A stretch of DNA of 64,000 bases from Biscogniauxia marginata (lineage: Eukaryota > Ascomycota > Sordariomycetes > Xylariales > Xylariaceae), in contig MU404070.1 in the NCBI GenBank assembly GCA_022695795.1, positions 62,001-126,000 of the forward strand, given 5' to 3'. Of the stretch, positions 24,501-36,484 are shown one piece after another. The notes beneath the pieces are model-generated. The model had not been told where the DNA came from and did not search any database. It saw only the letters and a list, made by a program, of their open reading frames with translations. How positions within the stretch are numbered: the stretch's first letter is position 1; every line of letters starts with the position of its first letter. The position numbers were made by a program, and so were the translations under genes.

Positions 24501-25430
24501 TATGAAAGTAAAGGAAAATTCGAGTCCGAGTTGGCCAGGCCACCAGCAGCTCCCTGGCGGTTGATAGTTGAGATTCTGTGCATAGCATGTACAAAGTAGT
24601 AAATATGATTAGCGTATCTTGCAAGTGGCACACTCGAACATGGTTATCAGCATGTTATCAACATCGTCACGGATAAGGTTTCGCCCTTTTTAGTTTGTCC
24701 TTCATGTCAGCCAGCCTAGAACGGATCTACATGGTGAAGACAAAACGCGCAAGCTTGCCCTTCCGCTAAGACGTCAGTGGGCATTGCATGGCGTGGGCTC
24801 TTCCAGCGATGATTTACCATCCTCTCGATCACACTATCTAGATTCACCTTCGATCATTCTTAGCGACATACGACAGTGATACGACTATGAGCTCGCCACG
24901 CTTCTCCCCAGTTGGTAGCCCCCTCCTTGATGGTGTTCTCGCTTGCGTAGAGGATGTGGGGTGATCTTCCTGTGTCTTATCGTGTAGGTAATGATGTTCA
25001 AGGCTCATGAATTCTAAGGTGAGATCTTAGATACGTCGTATTGGGAGGTGAAAGCTTATGAGACACAGTGCTCATCGATGAAGATATGTGTTGACTAGAC
25101 TAATATTTTGGTTATCTCAATCATGTATGTATGTACCGTGGTATATATAGCCCTTTTTGGACACAAAGATGACCTGCCCGATATTCCCCTCCTGCCTATG
25201 TAACGAGGAATAAACATCTCGGTATCAACATACAGATCATATCCGCCGTAAAGCCATCATCCGCGTAATAACAAAAATTAATGCCGTGCTAGTAGTACAT
25301 CGTGTCAGGAAAGAGAACAAAAGAAAAAAGGACATCGACCAAGAAAAAATCCAACTCCAAATAACCCCACAAACTCCAGTCTCATGATAGATAACACAAG
25401 TCGCTTTTGTACCCGCATGTTGCAGTGATA
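18585..25430. other. Long gene-poor interval
   Basis: Nearly 7 kb without a gene I can support. It contains a GAA/CAA microsatellite (20395-20445), a TG run near 21785, and C-rich homopolymer patches around 22730, 23410 and 23515. A stretch near 20780-21200 has two adjoining plus-strand frames of 83 and 60 residues with no recognised family. The right end is the 3' side of the Zn2Cys6 gene. Confidence 0.45.
20395..20445. repeat. Compound microsatellite (GAA)n(CAA)n
   Basis: About nine to ten GAA units are followed directly by seven CAA units. It is noncoding and not associated with a recognised gene. Confidence 0.95.
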
Positions 25431-28077
25431 CTAGAACATGATCCATTCGACATCAATTCCTGGGCCTCCAATGCATTTCGTCCAGTTGAATGGCCCTCTC
25501 CTCATCCCAAACTTGTTACCGGGACTGATTGGATATTGCTGGTAGTCGCTAGCCCAAAGACGCTCGAGCACGTCAATTGCTGCGAGGTTATTCATGTAGC
25601 CACTGCGCAACATAATTTCGCGGCACTTGTTGCGTACGATATTCTGCTGTAGTTCGTTGACACACTCACACCCGGCAACAAAAAGGGGCCAGAGCAGGAA
25701 CTTCTCGGCACTGCTGCCGGCTTCAAGTGATGTCGCGTAATATACAACCTGACTGACTAGATTTCGGAAGTTGTTGTGGTTTGAGGAAACATTAGGCGAC
25801 GCAAGACGCTCTGTATAGAGTAGAGCTGCATAGCGGAATGCCTCAGAAAGTGAATGCAAGTCATGTATCTGACTTTGCGATGGCGAGTTGGGTAAGGATG
25901 CGAGGAGCCGTTGAGGGTCAAATTCCCAATTCTGAAGAGCCGTGCGGGCTTCCTTCCATTCCCGCCAGAAGCTCGAGCGATGATCGTCGTAGTTTGGCGA
26001 CGAACCCAAACCAGAGGAAACAATTTCTTCTTCGTCAAGTTGCGATGCGAAACCGTTGCCATCGAAGCGATGAGGGCTCACACTGAAGAAATCTGTGATA
26101 GGAGGGCCACCTTGCTTCAACGCATTTCCCAATGGGGAACCTAGGGGTGAAGATGGGGCTGGGTTCCCGACACGACCCGTCGGTGTTGTAAGGACACTCT
26201 GAACGGGTCGATGCTGCGACAAGAGATTCAAACGGCCGAGCTTACTGATGGTCTTGAAGAGCTCCCTATCGCAGCCAATCCAGTTCTCGGCTCCTGGTGG
26301 TAGTAGATTAGCATCTGAAGGAATTCCGTAAAAGGCGTGAGTGAGTTGGGCCTCTCGGTCGTTAATACTAGCGGATATCGAGTCAAAATAGGTGAATATA
26401 GCTTCCATCCACGCCGAGTCGCTCGAAGCCTGGTAAGGGGCAGAGCTGCGCATTCCTAGAATCTTCTTCACGCCAGCAAACTGAGTTTGGAATTTTGCAA
26501 CTCCAGACTCAACCATTCGGTAATGGCATAGGATAAGAATGGTGGCTAGAACAGAATCATGGCATGATTTTCTAGGATCGTTCAGCTGTTGATTCAGAAG
26601 GTGAACAGCCAAGTTTCGATGCTGGTGCTCTTCTGACAATGGATGATCGTCTAGCTGCGCGTCGGAGACGTGCTCAGAAACACCACTTTCTGCCAACGGA
26701 GAGTCCCTGGTGTGTTGACCACGGCTTAGCCTTCTCTTCATCCTCAGATTACAGGCTGACAGGGCACATATGGCATGTTGTAGGCTTAGACTGCTCGCTG
26801 CCAGCCGCAGAATATGGTCTCGGAATGGATTGTTTGGCCCATCTATGAGAACCATGGACGGGCACATGATGTTCTCGTAGTAGTCCATGAAGAATGGCAT
26901 CTTAGCAATGAGATCAGGGCTAACCTGTATCGAGTGGCTCTCGTAGAGAGCTGTATGAGCCGATGTGGATTCTACAGCGTGGGGAGTCACGTCGTCATCC
27001 CTCAGGTTTGTAGAAGGGGCCCAGAAAGGGCCGCCCGTCGAGTGTGGGCTGGTGCTATAGGAATCCATTTCGGGTACGCCTGGTAACCCATCAGTGGTCA
27101 GAACCGGGGTTATATCTTGAAAGAGCTAAAATCTTACTCAACGAGTCGCTGTCTGCGATCAGTCTGTGACTCATGTGAGGCTCAAAGGCGTCATGGTGTG
27201 AGCTGAGACTTGAACTATGTTCTGACGGCGCGTAAACGAGGCTCGGGCAAGAGGTTGGTGCCCGTTGATCAATCATAATCGCAGAAACCGGGCTTTGGGA
27301 GACAGGGGAGCTATGGCCAGTATAGCTCTCGTACATCAGAGTTGGGCTGTGCATGAAAGGTAGCTCCTCTCTAGGGAACGAGTGCGCCATTGGCGAGAGG
27401 GTATACTCCACGTCGCTCAGTGAGTCGACTGAAGACGATAGTGGCTCACTTAGTATGGGAAAATGGTTTAGCGAGGTGTTTATCTTGTGGAATTTTGGCG
27501 TATCGTGAGCGTTCATGTTCCCGGTATAAGCTGGAAGGCTACTCCACGCCGTGTGCGAAGTAGATGGTGTCGTCTCACCCTGTGAGAACCTTGGGTATTC
27601 TGGATATGCCCCGAAAGGAGTTGCAGGGACGGAGCCAGCATGGTCCCTGCTGATATCGACATTATCTCGGTGATTCCTGTGGTGACCTTCTTCCGGGTCG
27701 CCCCATTGACTCGAAGCTGCCGCTGCTGCTGCCGCCGCCGCCGCAGAGCTCGCTCTCGCCCGAGTAGTCGACTTCTTGCTCACAGGCGCAACCGGCGGTG
27801 CCTTCGCTATGGGTAATGAAAGACCTCGTAGCTTGCCTCGACTCGCCACACCGACGCCCCAGGTTAGCTGGGTCTTATAGCCGGAGCACTCGTTCCCTAT
27901 CTCGAGACATTGTGAACAGTATGGTCGCCGCCGATCACACTTTGCGGCTCTCTTGATGCAGGCAAAACAGTCGTCAGCAGCCCCCCCGGCCGGCGCCCGT
28001 CTCCGACGTTTACGGGCCGCCTGTGCATCCTTATTCGTCTGTGGAGGACCGGAAACCGTCATATTTAACGTATGCAC
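25431..28077 (-). CDS. Zn2Cys6 transcription factor, Pro1/RosA/NosA-like
   Basis: Nuclear DNA-binding regulator of 862 residues in two exons (28077-27138, 27079-25431). The intron GTAAGA...CAG carries a CTGAC branch site, and the joined frame reads SDSLSVPEMDSY. A basic run KRRRR at 23-27 precedes the binuclear cluster Cys37-X2-Cys40-X6-Cys47-X6-Cys54-X2-Cys57-X6-Cys64. This is followed by GYKTQLTWGVGVASRGKLRG, a block shared with Pro1 of Sordaria and RosA/NosA of Aspergillus, regulators of sexual development. A poly-Ala tract (near 112-122) and Ser/Pro-rich regions lie before the C-terminal fungal-specific regulatory domain (about 400-860), whose end is FNWTKCIGGPGIDVEWIMF. It is longer than Pro1 (about 700 residues), so it may be a paralogue. 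Wide gene-poor flanks isolate it, which suits a regulator with a large control region. Confidence 0.85.
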
Positions 28078-30782
28078 TATATCACAAGAGTGATATAAGG
28101 TGTGTCTAGCAGCAGAGGCACATATGGGTAATTCGAAGGCAGGATGATGGTTCTAGGTCCAACGTAGTTTGTGAGATGTCTTGTCTATCAACGAGAAGAG
28201 AGTTGACTGGTGTGGGTAAATGGCATTAATATGGAAGAAGTTGTTTCGCCAAAGCAAGAGGTCATTGGCATTGCATGGGGGAGAGTAGGTATATAGAGGG
28301 GAGAGCGAATGGGAGGACCAGATATAAGTCGAGATATGCTGTATTATGAATGAGCACATCCCGATCACTAGACAGGCACCTCATGGAGAACTCCTAGCCC
28401 CACGGGCCCCCCCCCCTAGTCTGGTGTGGTACTGAAAAGGTACATAACTACAATGCAAGACCCTCTCACCCTCCAAATGGACCAGCTGTCCAGGGAGGCG
28501 ATAGCGTGCATGTACATGGTTGTAGAGCTAGCCGTGATGTGTGAGCCAGGGGGGGTATGTGGCCGACCTTGTGTCCTGGGAGGGGGCAAAGCGTTGGAAG
28601 ATGCAGAGACGATGGGGAAACTTGGGTGTGCAAGATCAAGATGGGGGATCAATAAGGGAGTGGAACGAACGAGCACCTCGGAAAGGAGTAGGTAGAACGC
28701 CCACACTTTGATTGTACCCTCACTGTATGTAGGTTGAAGGACCGGCGACAAGGGTACCCTGTAAAACTACTGCGATGCATAGACGGGGGTTGGAGAAACC
28801 CCGTCGCGTATGTACCTACAGGTGATTTATTCTTCAGGTTGGGGCAAGGTACAAGGGTCATGCCCGACGAGCGAGTCTAATGGGGACCCGAGACTCTGAA
28901 GGCATGCGATGGCACTCCGTTGGTCGTTTGGGTTGTTAACGTCGCGCGCACTAGCATTGCTAGTTACAACGATAACAACGACAGCGGCGGCGGCGACGAC
29001 GTTGTTGAGAGAAAGCCGCTTTTACACAGGCACCAGAGCTTAAAATGGAATGCATGAGGACGCAGGGCGCAGGACACAAAGTACATGTCACAGGATACCT
29101 TGGCTGCAGAATACTCCGTCGAGTTACTTACACATAGTAGGAGCTTATTACTGTAGCAATTGCTAGAGAAGGGGGAGACAGCGGGAAGGATGACGAAAGG
29201 AGTGGCTAAAGCTACCATGCCTGACATAGCTAGGTGTTGTGCGGTGGTTGAACACAGCCGTGTTATTACCTAGGGTCTTGATTGATAATATATTCTGTAA
29301 GTTGGGAACGCATGAAATAGAATCAAGGCGACAAGATCAGTTCGTTTAGGATGTAGTTAGTCAACGTGAGCACACACATGTACACAGGTATGTAGGTTTG
29401 AGGGTGTGTGTACATTGATATGTGTGCATGTATTTGGAATCCTAGCCCTCGTCTTTAGGGCTTGTGTTGTCCTACGAATCGTCTACCGAGGGACTAGGAT
29501 AGGATTATGATCTGGATCATGAAGGGAAGATGTGAGGAGCCAACACGGCCACGGCGAAGCCTGATGCGTCTCGGTCTGCTGAGAAACTGTCATGCTGCCG
29601 CATCTGGTCCGGTCAACATCATACGGCAAATTATATCATTCCCTCGGTTCTCATCCTCCCCCGTCGTGTCGGACTTAAGATGATTAAGTGTGTATAGTTC
29701 ACATTGATTCCAGCGGGGCACTTGTGGGCATGGCAAGGACCGCTAGGAAGCCCGTGACGGTGATGCCGTAGGCCGTATGCTAACATTAGAAGCAGTATTG
29801 TGCGAAAGGATTCGGTCTTTTGGCACATGCAAAAAGCAACGACCAGTCCACTGTAGGCCGGTCTTTCTTATGGTATCATCACTTACAGGGTCTTCATCCC
29901 TGAAAGCAAATCATGACCAGGGGCTCTCCAGGGGCTTTGCTGCGCGGGATAGCGGGGGAGCCAAGCGCAGCTCGGAATATGACCAAAGAACGGCCGCTAT
30001 AGCTTGGGTTTAGGGTTCCTTGGTGGGCGCAGATCTACTGTGCTAGGGCCCTCGTCCTGCGCCGTTGGTGAACAGTGCTCTCCGGTTTAAAAAATACAGG
30101 GCTGAAGGTCAAATTTGCCCACATCGTGTATCAAAATGGTGCAGAATCGTATCGCGGTTGGATCTTGATGACCACACTAGCCCCTGCCGGACGATCATCA
30201 ATTTTGCCTAGTCATGGTGAACTAGCCATACAAGCCTTGCGCTCGCTCATCGGCTGGGAATATGCTCTTGTTACTGAACTCCGGGGTATACCACACGCCA
30301 GCTCATTGAACAATAAGCGCGATTCCTCTTGGCGAACAAGCTCACGGACTGTGTTGCGGACCTGCTTACTGTATATAACTACCTAAGTTATAGGAGTTTG
30401 AGATAGGGCTGTTGCTGGCACTACGTAAACACAGACAGTTGCGCGGCCTGATGACATCGCCAAGTTCGAAGTAGGCCGGCTTGCAAGCTGCTCAAAAGTT
30501 GTTACCTCTGCGGACGGTAGCATCTGTCTCCCACCCGCAATATCCTAGGCTCGGGATCTAAGGTATGCTTAACTCAAAATTAGTAACGACATACCTCACG
30601 TTTGAGTGCGTGTGGGTGGGCTAGAATGACGCCTTCAGGCAGCTCTGCGACACGGGCTATGGTCACTGGGTAACTACATTATTAGCAAGATTGGTCCTGG
30701 ATATTAAACTAGCCAACTGATTGGTGTGAAGAATACAGTAATGAGAAGCGTACGCTCCGCATGTATGGACCTATAGGTGGAT
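28078..30782. other. Upstream region of the Zn2Cys6 gene
   Basis: No gene recognised. It includes TA/AC-rich leader-like sequence immediately upstream of the start and a CGG/ACG-rich patch near 28980. It probably holds the promoter and 5' leader of the regulator. Confidence 0.45.
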
Positions 30783-31593
30783 TCCGATGAGGAGGAGACT
30801 AATGGCTTGCAGCAACGAGCGAACCAGGAAACACCATCCATTGCCGTGAAGGGTGACCCATCTTTTGTAACCGCTCCCTATCCGGAGGGTATTTAATTTG
30901 AAGGTGAGAATTGGCCGCGAAGGGCCATTGAGACATGTCAGCAGCTTGTGGGTAAAGTCACTACTTCCAAGCGTTCGGTAGTTAATCTAGGGATTCGGGC
31001 GTTTGCATTGGCTGAGTACGTGCTGTGAACTATCAGAACCAGATTCGACTTAATTTGAGCGATATCCGAACAGCGACTCGGATTGGTCAAAGTCGAATAT
31101 CCTTCTAATAAGGCTGCGGCGCTACATGAGGTAGTAGACCGCATGAAGCGCTTTGTCACCCAGACTCGAGAGGCTTGGATGAATGGTCGATGATCCTTGA
31201 GATATGAATAATGTGCGACCGTCTTGTATAAGATGACGAGAGATGGAGCAAGCCTTTCCCGAACGCTAACACGATGGCAATGGGCCTCTGGAAATCGTAT
31301 GACGCGAACATAATGGTAGTGTGTCATTCACCTCGAATTCTGTTTGTCACTGGTAGGCAGATATCACGAGATATCGCGAATGGTCGCCACCCCTGATTCT
31401 GAGGTCTCTGATAACCTACCACAAATTGTCATGCTCCGTGTGGCTATGCCAGGCCAGTCGCAAATTAGTAGCCCACCGGAACCCGGACAGCAATGACAGG
31501 CACGAACACAGGAAGTAAGGAAACACCAGCTTGAGATTGTCGAAGGGGTAGAGCCAAGGACGCATACCCACAAAGGCGCATGTCGCCGATTGC
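30783..31593 (+). pseudogene. Unidentified decayed coding frame
   Basis: One plus-strand frame reads like protein for about 270 codons with only scattered stops (for example 30894-30896 and 31026-31028). Readable segments include SDEEETNGLQQRANQETPS, PSFVTAPYPEG, NWPRRAIETCQQLVGKV, KAAALHEVVDRMKRFVTQT and DNLPQIVMLRVAMPGQSQ. Most stops could come from CAA, CGA or TGG by a single C-to-T or G-to-A change, so this looks like a mutated gene body rather than noise. I cannot name the family; composition (charged helices) hints at a regulatory or STAND-like N-terminal region but that is a guess. Confidence 0.35.
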
Positions 31594-34500
31594 CTTTGAG
31601 TGAGAGAGCTCGTGTTGAAGGAAGAAGAACAAAAAGCTTGTGACAGAAACTAGACATATCTTTCCTGTGAGGCTAGCTATCGCGTATCATAGTACTAGGC
31701 ATGCTAACCGCAACGTGGGTAGTATGCGCCTGGGCTGGGTGGTTAGCCTTGATCTTCGTCCCACTTCCAGATATCCGGTGGATCATGCAACGTCAGTTAG
31801 TCAATGGACGGACAACGAGATGCAATTCTGCTTCTATGAAGCTTCCATCGTTATCTTGACCCCCGCGATCCTGTGTTCTTTGCAGCTCCCCCTTTTGGAC
31901 TGGCCCGGTTGTTGAGACCTTCAATACAATCTGCATCGAATTCTTCCTGCTAAGGCAGTACGAATCAATAGTTTTGAAGTAGAGTTCGATTCTCATGAGC
32001 TTTCTGCTCGTCGTGCTGTTTGTGATGGGGAGGGCCCCGCCTCTGTCTTAGACCCCTCGGAGGATTGTGAGATGTGACGGAGGGCCATATCCCGAGGCCC
32101 AAATTTTGTGTCCTTAAGAAACTATGGAGTTGTCTAATGACTACCTACAAAAGGCCATCAAGGGGTTATCCTTGAATTAGACGTGGATGTATGTACCATT
32201 TCAAGTAGCAAGCAACTATATAGCTCGAGACGAGAGAGAGAAAAGAGAGAGAAATTGACAACAGGTTCCACTCAGGGAGAAAGCGTGTGCCTTGGTCAAA
32301 CTGGAATTTCGTACATGTAGCTGTAGTTTAAGTCTTCACTCATCATTTGCTTTGCTGTTCAAGAACCCAATGAGCACCTCTGAGTGTCCTATGTTGCAGA
32401 GCAAAAGCGACTACATACTTACACTAGCAAATAGCTCAAGACTAACAATACCTACCTACCATCCTAGAACTAGATATGTGCTTACTTAATGGGACTTACG
32501 TTTAGGGACCTTACTCACATTATTACTCCAACCACCTTGTCTTACATGGGTTGTGTGTGCCCCACGGATGATGCTGGTCCTGTTTTCTCTTGGCAAGCAC
32601 AATACATACTGCCTCTCAACTCCTCACAACATGGTCTAAAGCAGGATAATCCAAATCAACTGGCTCATTGGGCATGGCCGATTGATTTTCTCATCCGATC
32701 TATGCTCCTGATCGCTTCGGATTCTTCGGTGCATGTACTCCCTACCATTGCATTTCAGATGGCATACCAGGATTTGATAACTTTTCAAGATCGCATCTGA
32801 TTGATTCAGATCCACAGATCCGGGTGTAGGATAGAGATGACGCTTTGATCTCTCCGCGCTACTTGTCGATGATGTGTCGGATCTAACTAAAAGACCTTGC
32901 TCTCGGTAACGCTGAGGAGGTGGTGGGCGCCAGCCACATGCATCCACCCATGGGCAAGCTCCAGTTGTCAAACTTTGATTCGAGTTCCCCAGTATAGCTT
33001 CTACTGAGGAGCAAGGTGAAGTCATCAAGGAAAGCAAGGAGACTGCCCGTATTACTTTAAGGACTTTCACTATGATATGTGTGGCATTGAACCCAGATTT
33101 ATGACAAGGCTGTCATCATATGGTAGATTCTGCGTCTAACGGTCGCGCATATCGAGTAGTCCTACAGAGTACAGACCTTGCTCTTAGGCCGTTAACTCTC
33201 TTCTTCGCTAGAGTTGTTTGCTCAAGACTCTCTTATCCTCATCTCGCTACTGCACAAACGACATGATGCTAGCGCCAAGAATAATCGCCGCAAGCGTCTA
33301 ACAGATCAAGTAAAGTCGACCGGCGCAACTCGTACAGAAGAACTAGAGGCTTGGCCGCTTCTTTCCACTACGTTGTTAGACGATGCCTCGTTAGGTCCAA
33401 ACAGAGCATTCTGCAGTGTTACTTCGGTATGTGACGGTACAATCATTTTAACATTCTCGAAGCCTTCCGAATGAGGTGTTGTGGCCGTCGAGTCGACCAA
33501 CGATTCTAAAGTTCTGTGTCGTTCTTTTGTCAGATATACGAGATTCTAGAAGGTCTAACTTCTAGGAGATGTCGTGAGGAACAGAGAATCTCACGCAGTT
33601 GACGAGATACATAGTCGGATAGTCTGTGGTTTGGCTCTGCAGACCCATTGCTCCTTTTGGAGTTTCACTACATTAGGTTGACAACGTCAAACCCCTTTGC
33701 ATGGTCCTTCAATAAACCTTCTCTTCCCTCCTATTGGAACATCTCATTGGGACCTCGGGCCTGGTGCTGTTTCTGTTCTGCTATTACTGCAATTAATGAG
33801 CGCAACCACGGCAGTTCTAACGTTCGCTTAAGCATATCTGGCAACGCACCAGTAGCCAGCATCAGCGTTGGCTATGGTGTATCTGTATACAGGTACAGTA
33901 CATACGCACTACGGGGGAGCGCTGTCATTCGCACCAGACCTGAACAAATAAACTTCTGTCGGTACATACCTAGTTTCGGTTTGTACGATTGCGTGCTTCT
34001 CATTGGTTCCTCGTATCCGCGACGAAGAGTAGCTTTGGCCAGGGCGCGGAGATGGGGATAGGAAGGGACAAGAAACTTTTGAGATATTTTTCCTCCAAGA
34101 AGGGGCACAGCTTTACTACTCCAAGCACTAGAAGGACCGAAGAAGCCTGCATGGAAGAACACTAGTGCCACTGCAGTTAGACACAGTTCTGTCTTGTCGG
34201 CGGAACCAGCCTAGATCACTACCGCTGACCTCCGCCACCGCCTCTCCCGTCGCCATTGAGGGAATCAAGGCGTCAAGTTGGTCGACGAGTGATGCCAAGA
34301 TTGAGCTACTGTACGAAACCCGGCCCCTGTCGACCTAACTCTATCTAGACGGTGCCTTGATTGGTCTACACCGAAGACCCTGACCACACCCGTCCCTCCA
34401 TCCGCGCCTCGGTTTGATCAATCACCGAATTCTCCCAACGCAAGTCATTCAAGGCCAACTCGATGATCCTTGAAAATAGTCTGATCCAGGTGTAGCTGTA

Positions 34501-36388
34501 GCCAGCGTTGCAAACATCGCCGACTGGTCGAGCGGACGTCAAACCCGACTATCGTCATTACTGGAAGATCTGGTCCCTAACCAATGCCGTCCTTCAACGT
34601 CTGTTCAGCACTATCTGCTTCATTCTCAAGGACCAGGCTATAATCCTCCAACAACTACATACCACGCGGATCAATAGATGGAAAGGACCTGTGGTGTGTA
34701 TGACTGGCTCACTACCCTTTATTAGGGCGGGTTTTGCTGATAAGAGCACGCTATATGTATTTACTCTTGTCGGTTGATTTACTACCTCCTCTGGATACCC
34801 TGTCAGTATTCCCCCGGTGCTCCAGACTACTTTCGGAAATTTGAGGGGTGCCGAAAAGCCGCCGGCTTGAGCCGCCTTGTATACTACTACAAGTTAGACT
34901 CCTAGGTACATAACTAGTACTGTCCGTCAGTATGTAGATGCGTACAGCTTATTACACATTAAGCTTCAAGCATGGGATACACAGCAGCAGCAGGGGACTC
35001 CCCGACTCTCTCCTCGGTTATCTCTCGTGTTTGTTTTGCGCCGCTCCGCCCAACGTCAGAAATCCATCCTCAACTTAAAATACTGGACCAACCATGGACA
35101 CTTGACAAGACTGTCGTGCTACCACACAGCAGAGGCTTTACGAAACCCTGCGTTATATGGGGAGTAATAAGGCTCTCTTTCCGTGTCTCTCTCCCTCTCC
35201 GTCTGTTCACTCTAGGTACCGCAGAGAGCACTAGACATTGCAAGCTAGCTATCTCCCTCGGGGTTTTTTTTCTAGCTTGAAGGCTCTCCTCTTTGATTGG
35301 CGCTCGCCAAAGAGCCCTCCTAGGTACTGGTAACGTGCTCGACGTGACGTTACATCCTTGGCACTGTCATGAAGCAGCAAGTGCCTCCAATAGGATTTAT
35401 TGAAGTTTCTCCGAATCGTTGAACGAGATGGAGTGTTCATAAATGATCCATCCCGTGCACAAGCGGGATGATCAGATTATGTCAGCGCATCATCACAGCT
35501 TGGTTGGCTTGGTAGGCTTGGTTGGACGGCCGGACAAACTGATCTCCCATGAAGCCATTTGGATCCCTCGCAACGACATCAGGTGCCGCCCTACGACACT
35601 TGCGGCAGACGTAGATCATCACCTATCTGCCGTCTGAAATGCTACCCACAAGTGAGGGCCCATCCCACTTTTTCCCTCTTATGTTCAAGGTCTGAGATAT
35701 GTCAGCCGACATAGCTGCGTCTATGCTAACCGAAGCACGAGAGCACTCGTGCTTGATGGTGCACCCAGCGAGCCTGCAGATGCGGCTCAATCTCAAGTCC
35801 CGTCGCGACGCTATGAATAGCATCATGATGCGTAGTTTAATTCATGATAAGGCGTCATGTGTATCGAGACACAATACAATTTGCCGAACCCGCGGGCCTG
35901 GGAGAGGTTGCACGGATACGTACCAAGACCGCACATCGCACATCGCGCATCCGCATTGCATTTTACACAAACTGTACTGCCCGTGTACCATTTCCTACGT
36001 AACCGCTTCTTCAAAAGCTTGTAGCATGCAAGGCAAGGAATGGCCGTCATGGTGGAGGTCTTGGTGGGGGGAAGAGGTCAGACAAGTCGACATCCAAGTT
36101 CACAACTTGTCTTTGACTCGTTATCATATCATTCCTCCTACAACATGATTCAATGGAGTACTCGATCTGACAACCATCTCTATTGGCTGCACCGGCAACG
36201 TGACATGCTGCAGGGCTCCGTAATAGGGTGCTTTCTTTTGCAGACAAGACCAATGTCACAGCTAAGTCACTTAGCTCCATGTGCGCATTGAGCTCACAGG
36301 CTTCAGGCTTGAAGCAATCTCCAAATGGTCTCATCAAACGAGGGCTTAGACCACAACCTGGTTGATCCCGAGGCTGGAGGTTTCCCGG
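31594..36388. other. Gene-poor interval
   Basis: No intact gene recognised over 4.8 kb. Several short frames (32636-33070 minus, 33306-33500 minus, 33648-34061 plus, 34508-34777 plus) look partly protein-like. None shows a known motif, and neighbouring frames appear to exchange coding character, which suggests decayed genes with frameshifts. Confidence 0.35.
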
Positions 36389-36484
36389 GGAAGCTCGGCG
36401 GCCCAAATGGACCATATTTCCGCGACTGTATCTTAATTGATCTATGACAGTTTTTGCGCGGCGGGCCCGGGCCGCCGAGCTTCC
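36389..36484. repeat. Perfect 16-bp inverted repeat, possible hairpin
   Basis: The arm GGAAGCTCGGCGGCCC (36389-36404) recurs as its exact reverse complement at 36469-36484, separated by 64 bp. The arms are GC-rich in otherwise average DNA. No transposase or flanking duplication was found. Confidence 0.8.

Noticed and set aside
32636..33070. 144-residue minus-strand open frame
   Set aside because: Some protein-like character but no motif; kept only as part of the interval description.
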